NCBI RefSeq assembly: GCF_003352185.1
Contig: NZ_CP029608.1
Location: 2,976,001-3,040,000, forward strand
Length of the DNA: 64,000 nucleotides
Direction of reading: 5' to 3'
Source of the DNA: Pseudomonas kribbensis
GTDB lineage: Bacteria; Pseudomonadota; Gammaproteobacteria; Pseudomonadales; Pseudomonadaceae
Shown in pieces: positions 18,169 through 26,032 of this stretch. Numbering within the stretch: the first letter of the stretch is position 1; each line of letters opens with the position of its first letter. The translations under genes and the position numbers were made by a program. Under the pieces are notes generated by a model. It had not been told where the DNA came from. It saw only the letters and a list, made by a program, of their open reading frames with translations, and made no database searches.

Positions 18169-18849
18169 CTAAAAGAAGTCGCTCTGAATGAAACCGAACT
18201 CCATCAATTCGGCATCTCTGACCGGGTAGAACTGATCAAGCTTGTTTTTCGCTGTCAGCGGAGTCGGTGGGTCGCGCAGGGCGTTGGCCCTGTCGTAACC
18301 GGGGCCGACGATGGCAAATACGATGCCGTTCCAGCCGGCGCTGAAGTCAGCGCGGGAGTAACGCTTGTGGCCAAGTACAGGGTCGCCGACGTAGACCCAG
18401 TCCTTGTCAGCACGCTGCATCACGACAAAATGTTTGTAGCCGCGAACGTCCATCAGGACCACGACCGGGATCGTGACAGCATCGAGTTTTTCAGGTGGAA
18501 TCTTGTAGCCCCTGGCGCGCATGCCGATGCTTTCGATGTAGCGTTTCATGTCGAGCATGGAGAAACCTTGCGTGCGTACAAGGTCCTGGTCAGCGTTGAC
18601 CAGCATGCCTTTGATGATGTGGTCTTCATCGACATCGAGCCAATAAGCCTGGCGCAACACGGTTGCCAGAGCAGCCGCGCCGCAACTGAAATCGGTTTTC
18701 TGTTCAACAAGGTCGGCGAACTTACGCTCACGAATACTCTGTACCTGTTTGTAGACAAGCATACCGCCGGGAAGGGCGGCGACGGGCATCTGCGCAGCCT
18801 GAGTGGCACCACACAGGCACAGCAGGAAGGTGAGGGCGGTCATACGCAT
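18169..18849 (-). CDS. fapD: FapD, C39-like cysteine peptidase of the fap operon
   Basis: A 226-residue exported protein with signal peptide MRMTALTFLLCLCGATQAA. The C39 peptidase-like triad is visible: Cys in KTDFSCGAAAL near residue 56, His in RGYKHFVVMQ, and Asp in YVGDPVLGHKRY. FapD is thought to process Fap proteins in the periplasm during secretion. The segment up to VYKQVQSIRERKF is family-typical. A strong hairpin separates it from fapC upstream, so it is probably made in smaller amounts than FapC. Confidence 0.9.
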   Translation of the reverse strand: MRMTALTFLLCLCGATQAAQMPVAALPGGMLVYKQVQSIRERKFADLVEQKTDFSCGAAALATVLRQAYWLDVDEDHIIKGMLVNADQDLVRTQGFSMLDMKRYIESIGMRARGYKIPPEKLDAVTIPVVVLMDVRGYKHFVVMQRADKDWVYVGDPVLGHKRYSRADFSAGWNGIVFAIVGPGYDRANALRDPPTPLTAKNKLDQFYPVRDAELMEFGFIQSDFF

Positions 18850-18876
18850 GATCGGTACGCCTTGTCCGTGGTGTGG

Positions 18877-18900
18877 AAAAGCCCCGTTGCCGGGGCTTTT
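18877..18900 (-). terminator. hairpin between fapC and fapD (partial terminator)
   Basis: Perfect 10-bp stem AAAAGCCCCG / CGGGGCTTTT with a four-base loop, 14 bases past the fapC stop. The T-run is only the four bases within the stem, so read-through is likely. It would lower fapDEF expression relative to fapABC or protect the upstream RNA 3' end. Confidence 0.7.
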
Positions 18901-18914
18901 GTGAGCGGTCGCGA

Positions 18915-19877
18915 TTAATGGCCGGCCGACGAGATGGAGATTGCGTTGACTTGCTGGTTGCCTACACCGGCGGCGCTGTTGAAGCCCATGTTGCCCGAAG
19001 AGCCGTTGCCAACGTTGCTGAGGTAGGAAGTGTTGGTTACAGGGTTTTTCCAGCCGTTTTGATACATGACTTGCTGGGTGGTAGTACCTGCCAGTTCCAC
19101 GGCGCCTACAGCCACGAATTTGGAGGTGCTGTCTTTGTCGCCTTTGCCACCCCGATCGCCATAACCACCGTGACCGCCGTGGTCGTCGCCCTCGGTTTTG
19201 GCCACACCGGCTGCCACGAAGACACCGCCAGCATTGAAGGTCCCGTTGAGGGTTTCTTTGCCATAGGTAGCCGTGCCCTGGTTTTCAACCACAAGATTGC
19301 TCGAAGTCTGGCTGGCTGCCGAGGCGGCCTGAGCTACGCGACCACCGGAGGAAGCAATGGCCAGGTCGTTTTTCTGTTGGTTGAAGTTGCCGGCGGCCGA
19401 GTTGCCGGTGATGTTACCCGAGCTGCCGTTGCCGGAGTTGGCGATGGCCGAGGTGTTGGTCACCGACATGTTGTTTACATAGTTGTTGTTGTTGTACTGC
19501 GTTGCGCTTGCTGCGGCAGTCGAGGTGCCGAAGATGAAGCTTTCGTCGGAGGACGCAATGGCAGCCAGGTTGGCCTGTTCGTTGCCGTCGCCGGCGGCCG
19601 AGTTGCCATTCATGTTGCCGCTCGAACTGTTCATCGAGTTGGTGATCGACGAGCTGTTTTGAGTGCCCTGGTTATTCACTACGTTGGTGGTGCTGCTTTG
19701 AGTGTCCACCGATACGGCGCTTGCGCCTGCACCGATCTGCAGCAGTTCTTCCAGAGTCGGGCCTTTTGGTTGATGTCCATGGTCATGGTCATCGCCGCGA
19801 CCGCCTGCTTGTGCTGCCATTGCCATCACTGCTGCCAGAGCGAAAACCAGTGGTTTGAGGGCCATTGTAGATTTCAT
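18915..19877 (-). CDS. fapC: FapC, major functional amyloid subunit
   Basis: A 320-residue exported fibril subunit. After the signal peptide (MKSTMALKPLVFALAAVMAM) there are three imperfect repeats, each with an SSGN(M/I)..NSAAG.GN(E/Q)Q core: SSGNMNGNSAAGDGNEQAN, SSGNITGNSAAGNFNQQKN and SSGNMGFNSAAGVGNQQVN. Repeats 1 and 2 are joined by a short linker, while repeats 2 and 3 are joined by a long one containing a Gly/His/Asp run (GDDHGGHGGYGDRGGKGDKD). There is no cysteine. FapC polymerises outside the cell and stiffens biofilms. The start at 19877 has AAGGGG upstream; the in-frame codon at 19931 would add residues before the signal peptide. It is followed by a hairpin. Confidence 0.93.
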   Translation of the reverse strand: MKSTMALKPLVFALAAVMAMAAQAGGRGDDHDHGHQPKGPTLEELLQIGAGASAVSVDTQSSTTNVVNNQGTQNSSSITNSMNSSSGNMNGNSAAGDGNEQANLAAIASSDESFIFGTSTAAASATQYNNNNYVNNMSVTNTSAIANSGNGSSGNITGNSAAGNFNQQKNDLAIASSGGRVAQAASAASQTSSNLVVENQGTATYGKETLNGTFNAGGVFVAAGVAKTEGDDHGGHGGYGDRGGKGDKDSTSKFVAVGAVELAGTTTQQVMYQNGWKNPVTNTSYLSNVGNGSSGNMGFNSAAGVGNQQVNAISISSAGH

Positions 19878-19936
19878 TTTATTTCCCCTTGCTCGTGTGT
19901 TGGTAAGTGTTGGAACTTTCTTGCACTGCAATTGGG

Positions 19937-20515
19937 TCAGTTAGCGACCCGGATGCTCAGGGTGTTTGCAATCTGGTTTCCCACCCCGGCACTCTGGTTC
20001 ACCTGAATCACTCCCCGGCTGCCGGTGAAGGCCTGGTCGCCAGTGACGACCTGGCGGCTGCCTTTTGGAGTGTCAGTTGCTCCTGAGCTCATGGACGGCG
20101 TCACGTTCTGTTGGGAAAGGACGCTATCGTCGATACTTTGCGGCCCGGTGCTGGTGCTGATATGCACCACGTTGGCCATCTGGTTGCCGGCACCGGCCGA
20201 CTGGTTCACGCCCAGTACACCGTTGCCGTTGCTGAAAGAGTTGCCGCTGATGGTGGCGGTCGCATTCATCCGCGGATCTGCCGGGGTGTTGATGCGCTGG
20301 GTGACGGTGGTCGTCGCCGATGCGCTGTGACCAACGGCTATCGAGCGGAGGTTGGCTTGCTGGGACTGGTCGCCGGCTGCCTGGTTGACACCCACGTTTC
20401 CGCTGTACTGGGCGCCGGTGCTGTCGATGCTGGCGCTGTTGACCACGGGCACATTCGAGTCAGCCATGGCGCTGGCGCTGGCCAGTAGAGCAATGAAGAT
20501 CAGAGAAAACTTCAT
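19937..20515 (-). CDS. fapB: FapB, amyloid nucleator/minor subunit
   Basis: A 192-residue exported protein with signal peptide MKFSLIFIALLASASAMA. It has three repeats with the cores GVNQAAGDQSQQAN, GVNQSAGAGNQMAN and QVNQSAGVGNQIAN, related to those of FapC but shorter spaced. FapB is thought to nucleate FapC polymerisation, like CsgB in curli. The start overlaps the fapA stop (ATGA), indicating translational coupling. No cysteine is present. Confidence 0.92.
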   Translation of the reverse strand: MKFSLIFIALLASASAMADSNVPVVNSASIDSTGAQYSGNVGVNQAAGDQSQQANLRSIAVGHSASATTTVTQRINTPADPRMNATATISGNSFSNGNGVLGVNQSAGAGNQMANVVHISTSTGPQSIDDSVLSQQNVTPSMSSGATDTPKGSRQVVTGDQAFTGSRGVIQVNQSAGVGNQIANTLSIRVAN

Positions 20516-20973
20516 TTCATGGTCCCCCCGATGGCACCGAGCGGCGCAAGCCCTGTACTCAAGGCGCGGTTGATCGTGCCGGAGATCGCTGCGCCTGAAC
20601 CGGCGCCGTTACCGCTGCCGCCAGCTGCACCCGGCAGGCCGTTGCTCATCCCGTTGAGGTTGTTGAGGTTCGTAGCACCCATACCATTGGTGACCATGTT
20701 GCCGATCGACGAGCCGCTGGCGATGCCGGCGAATTCGTTATCGCTGAGTTCGGCATGGCTGGTGGCGGCGACGACAGCCGCGGACGGATTGGCGTTGACG
20801 GTGGTAGGGTAGGGATCCTTGCCGCCGTTACGACCCAGTGGTACGGGTTGAACATTGCGGTTCAGAACGATCACGCCATTGCCATCGGCATGGGCGGCAA
20901 CGCTGATCAGAGAACTGGTAGCGGCAGAACCGATCAGCAGGAGGCAGGTCAAGCCTTTATTGAAGTTCCCCAC
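20512..20973 (-). CDS. fapA: FapA, periplasmic fap chaperone-like protein
   Basis: A 153-residue exported protein; a signal peptide ends near SVAAHA. The mature part has NPSAAVVAATSHAELSDNEFAGIA, then a Gly/Asn/Ala-rich tail. FapA influences FapB/FapC stoichiometry in fibrils and probably holds subunits soluble in the periplasm. It is the first gene of the operon. The start is GTG at 20973, with AAGGA nine bases before it. The sigma-54-type promoter at 21027-21042 would give a leader of about 40 bases. Confidence 0.85.
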   Translation of the reverse strand: MGNFNKGLTCLLLIGSAATSSLISVAAHADGNGVIVLNRNVQPVPLGRNGGKDPYPTTVNANPSAAVVAATSHAELSDNEFAGIASGSSIGNMVTNGMGATNLNNLNGMSNGLPGAAGGSGNGAGSGAAISGTINRALSTGLAPLGAIGGTMK

Positions 20974-21026
20974 GGCTGCAATTCCTTCTTCAGTGGGCTG
21001 GCTCTTGTCAGCGTTGTGAAGGAGAT

Positions 21027-21042
21027 AGCGAATGCTGTGCCG
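21027..21042 (-). promoter_or_regulatory. sigma-54 (-24/-12) promoter match of the fap operon
   Basis: The minus strand reads CGGCACAGCATTCGCT. It matches the RpoN consensus TGGCACG-N4-TTGCW at 9 of 12 defined positions, with the GG and GC doublets exactly ten bases apart. Transcription would start near 21016, about 43 bases before the fapA GTG. Confidence 0.6.
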
Positions 21043-21061
21043 GTTTTTAATTGTTTTTTTA

Positions 21062-21074
21062 ATTCAATGGCTTG
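21062..21074. promoter_or_regulatory. IHF-like site in the fap promoter
   Basis: ATTCAATGGCTTG matches WATCAA-N4-TTR with one mismatch. It lies next to an A/T-rich run at 21045-21064, at about -46 to -58 from the predicted start, where IHF usually bends DNA at sigma-54 promoters. Confidence 0.35.
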
Positions 21075-21109
21075 GGTGTTGGGCGAGCGATCTTGATACA
21101 GAAAGTGTC

Positions 21110-21119
21110 TCAGCGCTGA
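21110..21119. promoter_or_regulatory. palindrome TCAGCGCTGA, candidate activator site for fap
   Basis: A perfect 10-bp palindrome about 95-105 bases upstream of the predicted fapA transcription start, a usual distance for enhancer-binding proteins. It lies between GTGTC at 21105-21109 and GACAC at 21128-21132, which form a wider inverted pair. Confidence 0.35.
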
Positions 21120-21278
21120 AACAGCCGGACACAACGAAGCCCGCGTGAATGCGATGTAATGCTCTGGAATGAGGGTTTGCGGCCAGGTGTTTCATTGACG
21201 TAACAAGTCACGGGGCAAACCCGGCAAGTGCGCAAAGACAGGCACTATGGGCCGAGGTGAGTGTTTCAGGAATGGACA

Positions 21279-21303
21279 CATTTCCCCCGAATCGGGGGAA
21301 ATG
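21279..21303. repeat. perfect 11-bp inverted repeat between the fap promoter and the kinase gene
   Basis: CATTTCCCCCG and its exact complement CGGGGGAAATG are separated by AAT. There is no T-run on either strand, so it does not look like a terminator, although it lies just past the stop of the kinase gene at 21310. It may be an operator or a distal upstream activating site for fap. Confidence 0.6.
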
Positions 21304-21309
21304 CACGGG

Positions 21310-21834
21310 TCAACCTGCCAAAAGAACGCGCACGGCATCGAAAGCCCGGAGCTGTCGCTCGGCCCAGTCGCCCTGGATGATTTGCAAGGGTTGTCGATGC
21401 TCTTCCAGCCAGGTTTTGGTGGCGTCGTAGAAGGCCAGGCGTTCGCGGAGCGCTGGCTGACAACGCTGGCCATCGTCGGTCCAGTCGATCTGCTCCGGGG
21501 AGAGCAGCAGGTGCAGGTCGTAATGACGCGCCAGCAGTTCCGGTTCCAGCCAGTCGGGACAATCCCCGAACAACGTCTGGCTCCAGAGAATATTGCTCAA
21601 CAAATGAGTGTCGAGAATCAGCAACGACGGCTGCTGCGCTCGCGCCTCGTCTTCCCACTGCAATTGGCCGCGAGCAATCTCGGGAATGTCTGCGAGGCGG
21701 GTGTCCCGAGGATTCTGCTCGATGAACCAGCGCACGTACTCGTCCACCCGCAAGCCGCCGAACTGTTGCTGCAGCCCGGCCGCCAGCCAGCTCTTGCCGG
21801 TGGATTCCGGCCCGGTCAGAACAACGACTTTCAT
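21310..21834 (-). CDS. NadR-like ATP-binding protein, probable ribosylnicotinamide kinase
   Basis: A 174-residue P-loop protein starting MKVVVLTGPESTGKSWLAAG, with Walker A GPESTGKS. Further motifs are RVDEYVRWF, SLLILDTHLLSNILWS and YDLHLLLSPEQIDWTDDGQR, which match the C-terminal kinase half of NadR. It should phosphorylate nicotinamide riboside to NMN. It lacks the nucleotidyl-transferase and repressor domains of enteric NadR. The start overlaps the pnuC stop (ATGA); the longer frame to 21984 lies inside pnuC. The pair makes a compact riboside uptake and salvage unit. Confidence 0.82.
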   Translation of the reverse strand: MKVVVLTGPESTGKSWLAAGLQQQFGGLRVDEYVRWFIEQNPRDTRLADIPEIARGQLQWEDEARAQQPSLLILDTHLLSNILWSQTLFGDCPDWLEPELLARHYDLHLLLSPEQIDWTDDGQRCQPALRERLAFYDATKTWLEEHRQPLQIIQGDWAERQLRAFDAVRVLLAG

Positions 21835-22394
21835 GCGCGCAACGCCGGATCGGCGCGCCATTCCCGCCAGCCCTGCACCGCGATCAGGGTGAACAGGGCG
21901 TACAACGCAGCGGTGAGGTAAAGGCCCTTGTAAAGGAACAGGCCGACGAAGATCACATCCAGCACGAACCACAGCGCCCAGCATTGCAGGCGTTTATGCG
22001 CCATCCAGAATTGTGCGACCAGGCTGAACGCGGTCAGCGCCGCGTCGAGCCAGGGCTGCGCGGCATCGGTCCAGTGCGCCATGGCGGCACCCAGCAGCAG
22101 GCTGCCGACGGCGCCGATGGCCAACCCTTGCAGAATCGAACGGGAGTCGAGCCGGCTGACCTCGCGCCCGTCATGCATCGTCCCGGCCCGGGTCCATTGC
22201 CACCAGCCGTAGACTTGCAGCGCGGCGTAAACCACCTGCAGCAACATGTCCGAATACAGCTTCACCTCGAAGAAGATCCAGCTGTAGAGCAGCACCATGA
22301 CCAGCCCGATCGGCCAGCACCAGGGGTTCTGTTTGACCGTCAGCCAGACGGCGATCACACCGAGGGCGGCGGCAAACAGTTCGAGCCCGGACAT
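21831..22394 (-). CDS. pnuC: nicotinamide riboside transporter PnuC
   Basis: A 187-residue inner-membrane protein of the PnuC family with about seven hydrophobic segments. The family signatures are visible: NPWCWPIGLVMVLLYSWIFF near the N terminus and YAALQVYGWWQW, then LQCWALWFVLDVIFVGLFLYKGLYL. It mediates facilitated diffusion of nicotinamide riboside, trapped by phosphorylation by the kinase encoded just downstream. The start is ATG 22394 with AAGGAT upstream. The 80-base upstream region contains the terminator of the preceding chemoreceptor gene and no riboswitch that I recognise. Confidence 0.88.
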   Translation of the reverse strand: MSGLELFAAALGVIAVWLTVKQNPWCWPIGLVMVLLYSWIFFEVKLYSDMLLQVVYAALQVYGWWQWTRAGTMHDGREVSRLDSRSILQGLAIGAVGSLLLGAAMAHWTDAAQPWLDAALTAFSLVAQFWMAHKRLQCWALWFVLDVIFVGLFLYKGLYLTAALYALFTLIAVQGWREWRADPALRA

Positions 22395-22436
22395 GCAAGA
22401 TCCTTGGAGGGAGTAAAAGAGGGAGCGGATTGTACC

Positions 22437-22467
22437 CAAAAACCGGTGGGAGTGAGCTCCCACCGGT
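22437..22467 (-). terminator. intrinsic terminator of the chemoreceptor gene
   Basis: Perfect 11-bp stem ACCGGTGGGAG / CTCCCACCGGT with a four-base loop; the minus strand continues with TTTT. It lies nine bases after the chemoreceptor stop codon. Confidence 0.75.
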
Positions 22468-22475
22468 GACCGGGA

Positions 22476-24110
22476 TCAGACGCGGAACTGGCGCAGCAAA
22501 CCGTTCAGTTGCTCGCTCAACTGGCCGAGCCGCACGCTGGCGGCGCTCGATTGCTCGGCAGCCAGTGCGGTGCTGTGTGAAAGGCCGGCAGCCTGGGTGA
22601 CGTTCTGGTTGATGTCCTCGACCACGTGCGCCTGTTGCAGGGTCGCACTGGCGATCGAGGCGTTCAGGCCATTGAGGTTGCGCAGCGCCTGGCCGATGGC
22701 ATTGAGGCTGGCCCCGGCCAGTCCGGCCTGCTCGATGGTCAGTTGCGAGGCCTTGCTGCTGTCGCCGATCACCTTCACCGCCGCTTCGGAATGATTTTGC
22801 AGCCGCTCGATCATCGACTGGATTTCCGCCGTGGATTTCTGCGTGCGTTGCGCCAGCAAACGAACCTCATCGGCCACCACGGCAAAACCACGGCCCTGTT
22901 CGCCGGCCCGGGCGGCTTCGATGGCGGCATTGAGTGCCAGCAGGTTGGTCTGCTCGGCAATCGAACGGATCACCTCCAGAACGCTGCCGATCTGCGTGCT
23001 TTCGGTTGCCAGCGTACGAATCACTTCGACGGCCTGATCGATGGTGCCGGACAACTTGTCGATCTGTTGCAGGCTGCCGTCGATGTTGATCTGGCCCTGT
23101 TGCGCCTGGGCTTCGGCATCGCGCATTTCGTTGGCGGCATGCTCGGCGTTCTTCGCCACATCCTGCACGCCGTAGGTGACTTCGTTGATGGCCGTCGCCA
23201 CCAGCTCCATCTGCTGCGATTGTTGCTGGCTGCGTTGTTGGGCCTGGCTCGCGTCGTTGCCCAGTTCAGTGGAAGACTGGCCCAGTGCACTGGCCGACAC
23301 CTGTAAATCGCCGATCACCCGGCGCAGTTTGGCGGTGAAGGCATTGAAGTGATGGGCCAATTGCGTGACTTCGTCCTGACCGTGGGTATCGAGGCTGCGG
23401 GTCAGGTCGCTTTCGCCGCTGGCAATGTTGGCCATGGCGTTCACGGTTTCCTGCAACGGGCGGACGATGCTGCGGGCAATCAGGATCACCAGCACGCCCA
23501 TGATCAGCGCAATGACCAGGCCGACGACGGACGCCTTGACCACCTGGCCCTGAAACTCGGCCTGCACATCGTCGACGTACACACCGGAACCCAGCACCCA
23601 GCCCCATGGCTCGAACAGTTTCACGTAGGAGGTCTTGGCCACCGGCTCACTGGCACCGGGTTTCGGCCAACGGTAATCGACCATGCCGGCGCCCTTGGCT
23701 TTGGCAATGGCAACCATCTCGTTAAACACCGCAAATCCGTCCGGGTCGCGGATCGCCGAGAGGTTCTGGCCTTCGAGCTTGGGATTGGTCGGGTGCATGA
23801 CCATCACGGGCGTGAGGTCATTGATCCAGAAGTAATCGTTCTGGTCGTAGCGCAGGCCGCGAATCGCGGTCAGTGCCTGTTTCTGGGCGGCATCGCGGGT
23901 CAGGGTTCCGGCCGCTTCCAGGCCCTGGTAGTAGGTCAGCAGGCCACTGGCGGTCTGCACCACATGCTGGGTTTTCTGGGCCTTGGCGTGATACAGGTCA
24001 TCGTGGATCTGCTTGAGCATCAACAGGCCCAGGGTCAGCAGCATGACCACCGCCACAATCAAGATGAGCCACAAGCGTCGGCTGATCGACACACTGCGCA
24101 AGCTGTTCAT
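22476..24110 (-). CDS. methyl-accepting chemotaxis protein with periplasmic sCache-type sensor
   Basis: A 544-residue chemoreceptor. The first membrane helix is [19 protein letters not shown], followed by a roughly 160-residue periplasmic domain with the single-Cache_2 signatures [22 protein letters not shown] and [24 protein letters not shown]. The second helix [18 protein letters not shown] leads to HAMP and the signalling hairpin [20 protein letters not shown]. Related Cache_2 receptors bind small carboxylates; the ligand here is unknown. It should signal through CheW/CheA to the flagellar motor. No other chemotaxis genes adjoin it. Confidence 0.9.
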   Translation of the reverse strand: MNSLRSVSISRRLWLILIVAVVMLLTLGLLMLKQIHDDLYHAKAQKTQHVVQTASGLLTYYQGLEAAGTLTRDAAQKQALTAIRGLRYDQNDYFWINDLTPVMVMHPTNPKLEGQNLSAIRDPDGFAVFNEMVAIAKAKGAGMVDYRWPKPGASEPVAKTSYVKLFEPWGWVLGSGVYVDDVQAEFQGQVVKASVVGLVIALIMGVLVILIARSIVRPLQETVNAMANIASGESDLTRSLDTHGQDEVTQLAHHFNAFTAKLRRVIGDLQVSASALGQSSTELGNDASQAQQRSQQQSQQMELVATAINEVTYGVQDVAKNAEHAANEMRDAEAQAQQGQINIDGSLQQIDKLSGTIDQAVEVIRTLATESTQIGSVLEVIRSIAEQTNLLALNAAIEAARAGEQGRGFAVVADEVRLLAQRTQKSTAEIQSMIERLQNHSEAAVKVIGDSSKASQLTIEQAGLAGASLNAIGQALRNLNGLNASIASATLQQAHVVEDINQNVTQAAGLSHSTALAAEQSSAASVRLGQLSEQLNGLLRQFRV

Positions 24111-24414
24111 AACGCTGTCACTCCGGTTTCTTTTTCTTGTAATAAATCACCGCCAGCATCCAACCACGTTTCAGTGGCCGGGCATACGCGACCCAAGTCG
24201 TAGAGCGCGGCAGCGCGATTACGGCTTGTCTGTTAGGATTTCGGCCCCGTGGGTGAAAACCTGAACCCAAGTTGCCATTTCACGGAATTTTGACCGTTTC
24301 GTGTGGATCCTTTGCCCGCGGAATCGGTACAGCAACAAACCGCTACGCTGATCGCAGTGAACGTAAAAAAATACTATCGGGGCATGCCTGAGCGCATCGC
24401 TCTTTGGGGGATTG
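24111..24414. other. intergenic region between the chemoreceptor gene and uppP
   Basis: A 304-base region between divergently transcribed genes. It must hold both promoters, but I see no convincing -35/-10 or sigma-28 pair. No reading frame with a ribosome-binding site, and no strong hairpin, is visible. Confidence 0.4.
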
Positions 24415-25245
24415 ATGGACCTTTGGACCGCCTTGCAGGCACTGATTCTTGGAGTTGTAGAAGGGCTGACGGAGTTTTTGCCCATTTCCAGTACCGGACA
24501 CCAGATCATCGTCGCCGACCTGCTGAATTTCGGCGGCGAACGCGCCATGGCGTTCAACATCATCATCCAGCTCGGCGCGATTCTCGCGGTGGTCTGGGAG
24601 TTTCGCCGCAAGATTCTCGACGTGGTCATCGGCTTGCCGACCCAGCCGAGTGCCCGGCGCTTTACCGCCAACCTGCTGATCGCCTTCCTGCCCGCCGTGG
24701 TGCTGGGCGTGATCTTTGCCGATCTGATCCACAAATACCTGTTCAACCCGATCACCGTGGCGACGGCTTTGGTCGTGGGCGGCTTCATCATGTTGTGGGC
24801 CGAGCGCCGGCAGCATGAAGTGCACGCCGAAACCGTGGACGAGATCACCTGGAAGGATGCGCTCAAGGTCGGCTTCGCCCAATGTCTGGCGATGATTCCG
24901 GGCACCTCGCGCTCCGGCTCGACCATTATCGGCGGCCTGTTGTTCGGTCTGTCGCGCAAGACTGCCACCGAGTTCTCGTTTTTCCTGGCGATGCCGACCA
25001 TGGTCGGTGCGGCGGTGTATTCGGGCTACAAGTACCGCGCGCTGTTCGTGCCGGCGGACTTCCCGGTGTTTGCCATCGGTTTTGTCACTGCATTCGTTTT
25101 CGCCATGATCGCCGTGCGCGGTTTGCTGAAGTTCATCGCCAGCCACAGCTACGCGGCATTCGCCTGGTACCGGATTGTGTTCGGCCTGTTGATTCTGGCA
25201 ACCTGGCAGTTCGGCTGGGTGGACTGGGCGGCGGCCAAGGCATGA
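24415..25245 (+). CDS. uppP: undecaprenyl-diphosphatase UppP (BacA)
   Basis: A 276-residue inner-membrane enzyme that removes a phosphate from undecaprenyl pyrophosphate to recycle the lipid carrier of cell-wall synthesis; overproduction gives bacitracin resistance. Both catalytic motifs are present: [14 protein letters not shown] near residues 16-29 and PGTSRSGST near 160-168, among about eight membrane segments. ATG 24415 has GGGGG upstream, and a TTG three bases earlier is in frame. Its stop overlaps the start of the DUF1294 gene. Confidence 0.92.
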   Translation: MDLWTALQALILGVVEGLTEFLPISSTGHQIIVADLLNFGGERAMAFNIIIQLGAILAVVWEFRRKILDVVIGLPTQPSARRFTANLLIAFLPAVVLGVIFADLIHKYLFNPITVATALVVGGFIMLWAERRQHEVHAETVDEITWKDALKVGFAQCLAMIPGTSRSGSTIIGGLLFGLSRKTATEFSFFLAMPTMVGAAVYSGYKYRALFVPADFPVFAIGFVTAFVFAMIAVRGLLKFIASHSYAAFAWYRIVFGLLILATWQFGWVDWAAAKA

Positions 25246-25670
25246 GTGATTCACGCGCACGCCGCCCGGATCGTGGTCCTTCCGGTGGCAGCATCCAGCA
25301 TCTTAAGTTGAAGCTGATGGTGTTGCTGATCGTCTGCGCGTTGCCGCTGTTCGGCTCGCTGTCGATGTGGCTGCGCGGAATCTCATTGGTGCCGTTGATG
25401 GCCTACGGGATTGTCAGCGTGCTGGCGTTCTTCCTGTACTGGGCCGACAAACGCAAGGCCCGCGCCGACGCCTGGCGCACGCCGGAAAACGTCCTGCACG
25501 CCGTGGAACTGGCGGGCGGCTGGCCGGGCGCATTGATCGCCCAGCAGGTCTTCCGGCACAAGACGCGCAAGGTGTCGTTTCAGATTCTGTTCTGGGTGAT
25601 CGTCGCGCTGCACCAGGTGTTCTGGATCGATCAGTTGTTCCTCGGTTCGAACCTGTTGGCGTTGGGGTAG
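25242..25670 (+). CDS. DUF1294 membrane protein
   Basis: A 142-residue protein with a basic, low-complexity N terminus followed by hydrophobic segments. The DUF1294 signature is [31 protein letters not shown] and then [18 protein letters not shown]. Function unknown; some relatives carry an N-terminal cold-shock domain, absent here. ATGA overlaps the uppP stop, so the two are co-translated. It ends two bases from the convergent MmcQ gene. Confidence 0.78.
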   Translation: MSDSRARRPDRGPSGGSIQHLKLKLMVLLIVCALPLFGSLSMWLRGISLVPLMAYGIVSVLAFFLYWADKRKARADAWRTPENVLHAVELAGGWPGALIAQQVFRHKTRKVSFQILFWVIVALHQVFWIDQLFLGSNLLALG

Positions 25671-25672
25671 GG

Positions 25673-26032
25673 TTACAGCAGCAAACCCACCTGGGTTTTC
25701 TTCGGCAACTTGCTCACCACCAGTTGATGAGAGCGTTGCAGCAACCCTCGCAGTTCCTCGGCGCTCAAGGGGTAGGGCGGGTGCATGATGATCCACTGCG
25801 CCCGCGCCAGATAGGGTGCCGGGTGAATGCCCGGCCGGTCGCAATGACCGAGAAACAGATCCTTGTCGACCTTGAACGCCAGCGACTCACCGCGCAGCCC
25901 CTGCAAGGCGAACATCTTGTTGCCGGCAATCGAGAACACCCGCACACCGCCCCATTTATAGTCTTCCCGGGCACCGGGCAATGCCAGGCAGAAGTCTGCG
26001 ACATCCTTCTCGCTCATCTTTCCTTGTTTCAT
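25673..26032 (-). CDS. MmcQ/YjbR family DNA-binding-like protein
   Basis: A 119-residue protein with the YjbR/CyaY-like fold pattern: CLALPGAREDYKWGGVRVFSIAGNKMFAL, then VDKDLFLG, AQWIIMHPP and L..SHQLVVSKLPKK. The family is named for double-wing DNA-binding homology but its role is not established. The start at 26032 overlaps the LysR stop (ATGA); the Met at 26017 with AAGGAAAG upstream is an alternative. It reads as the second gene of a LysR-MmcQ unit. Confidence 0.75.
   Translation of the reverse strand: MKQGKMSEKDVADFCLALPGAREDYKWGGVRVFSIAGNKMFALQGLRGESLAFKVDKDLFLGHCDRPGIHPAPYLARAQWIIMHPPYPLSAEELRGLLQRSHQLVVSKLPKKTQVGLLL

Noticed and set aside
22395..22475. possible riboswitch ahead of pnuC
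   Set aside because: The hairpin here is the terminator of the chemoreceptor gene with a T-run; no conserved NAD-type fold was recognised.
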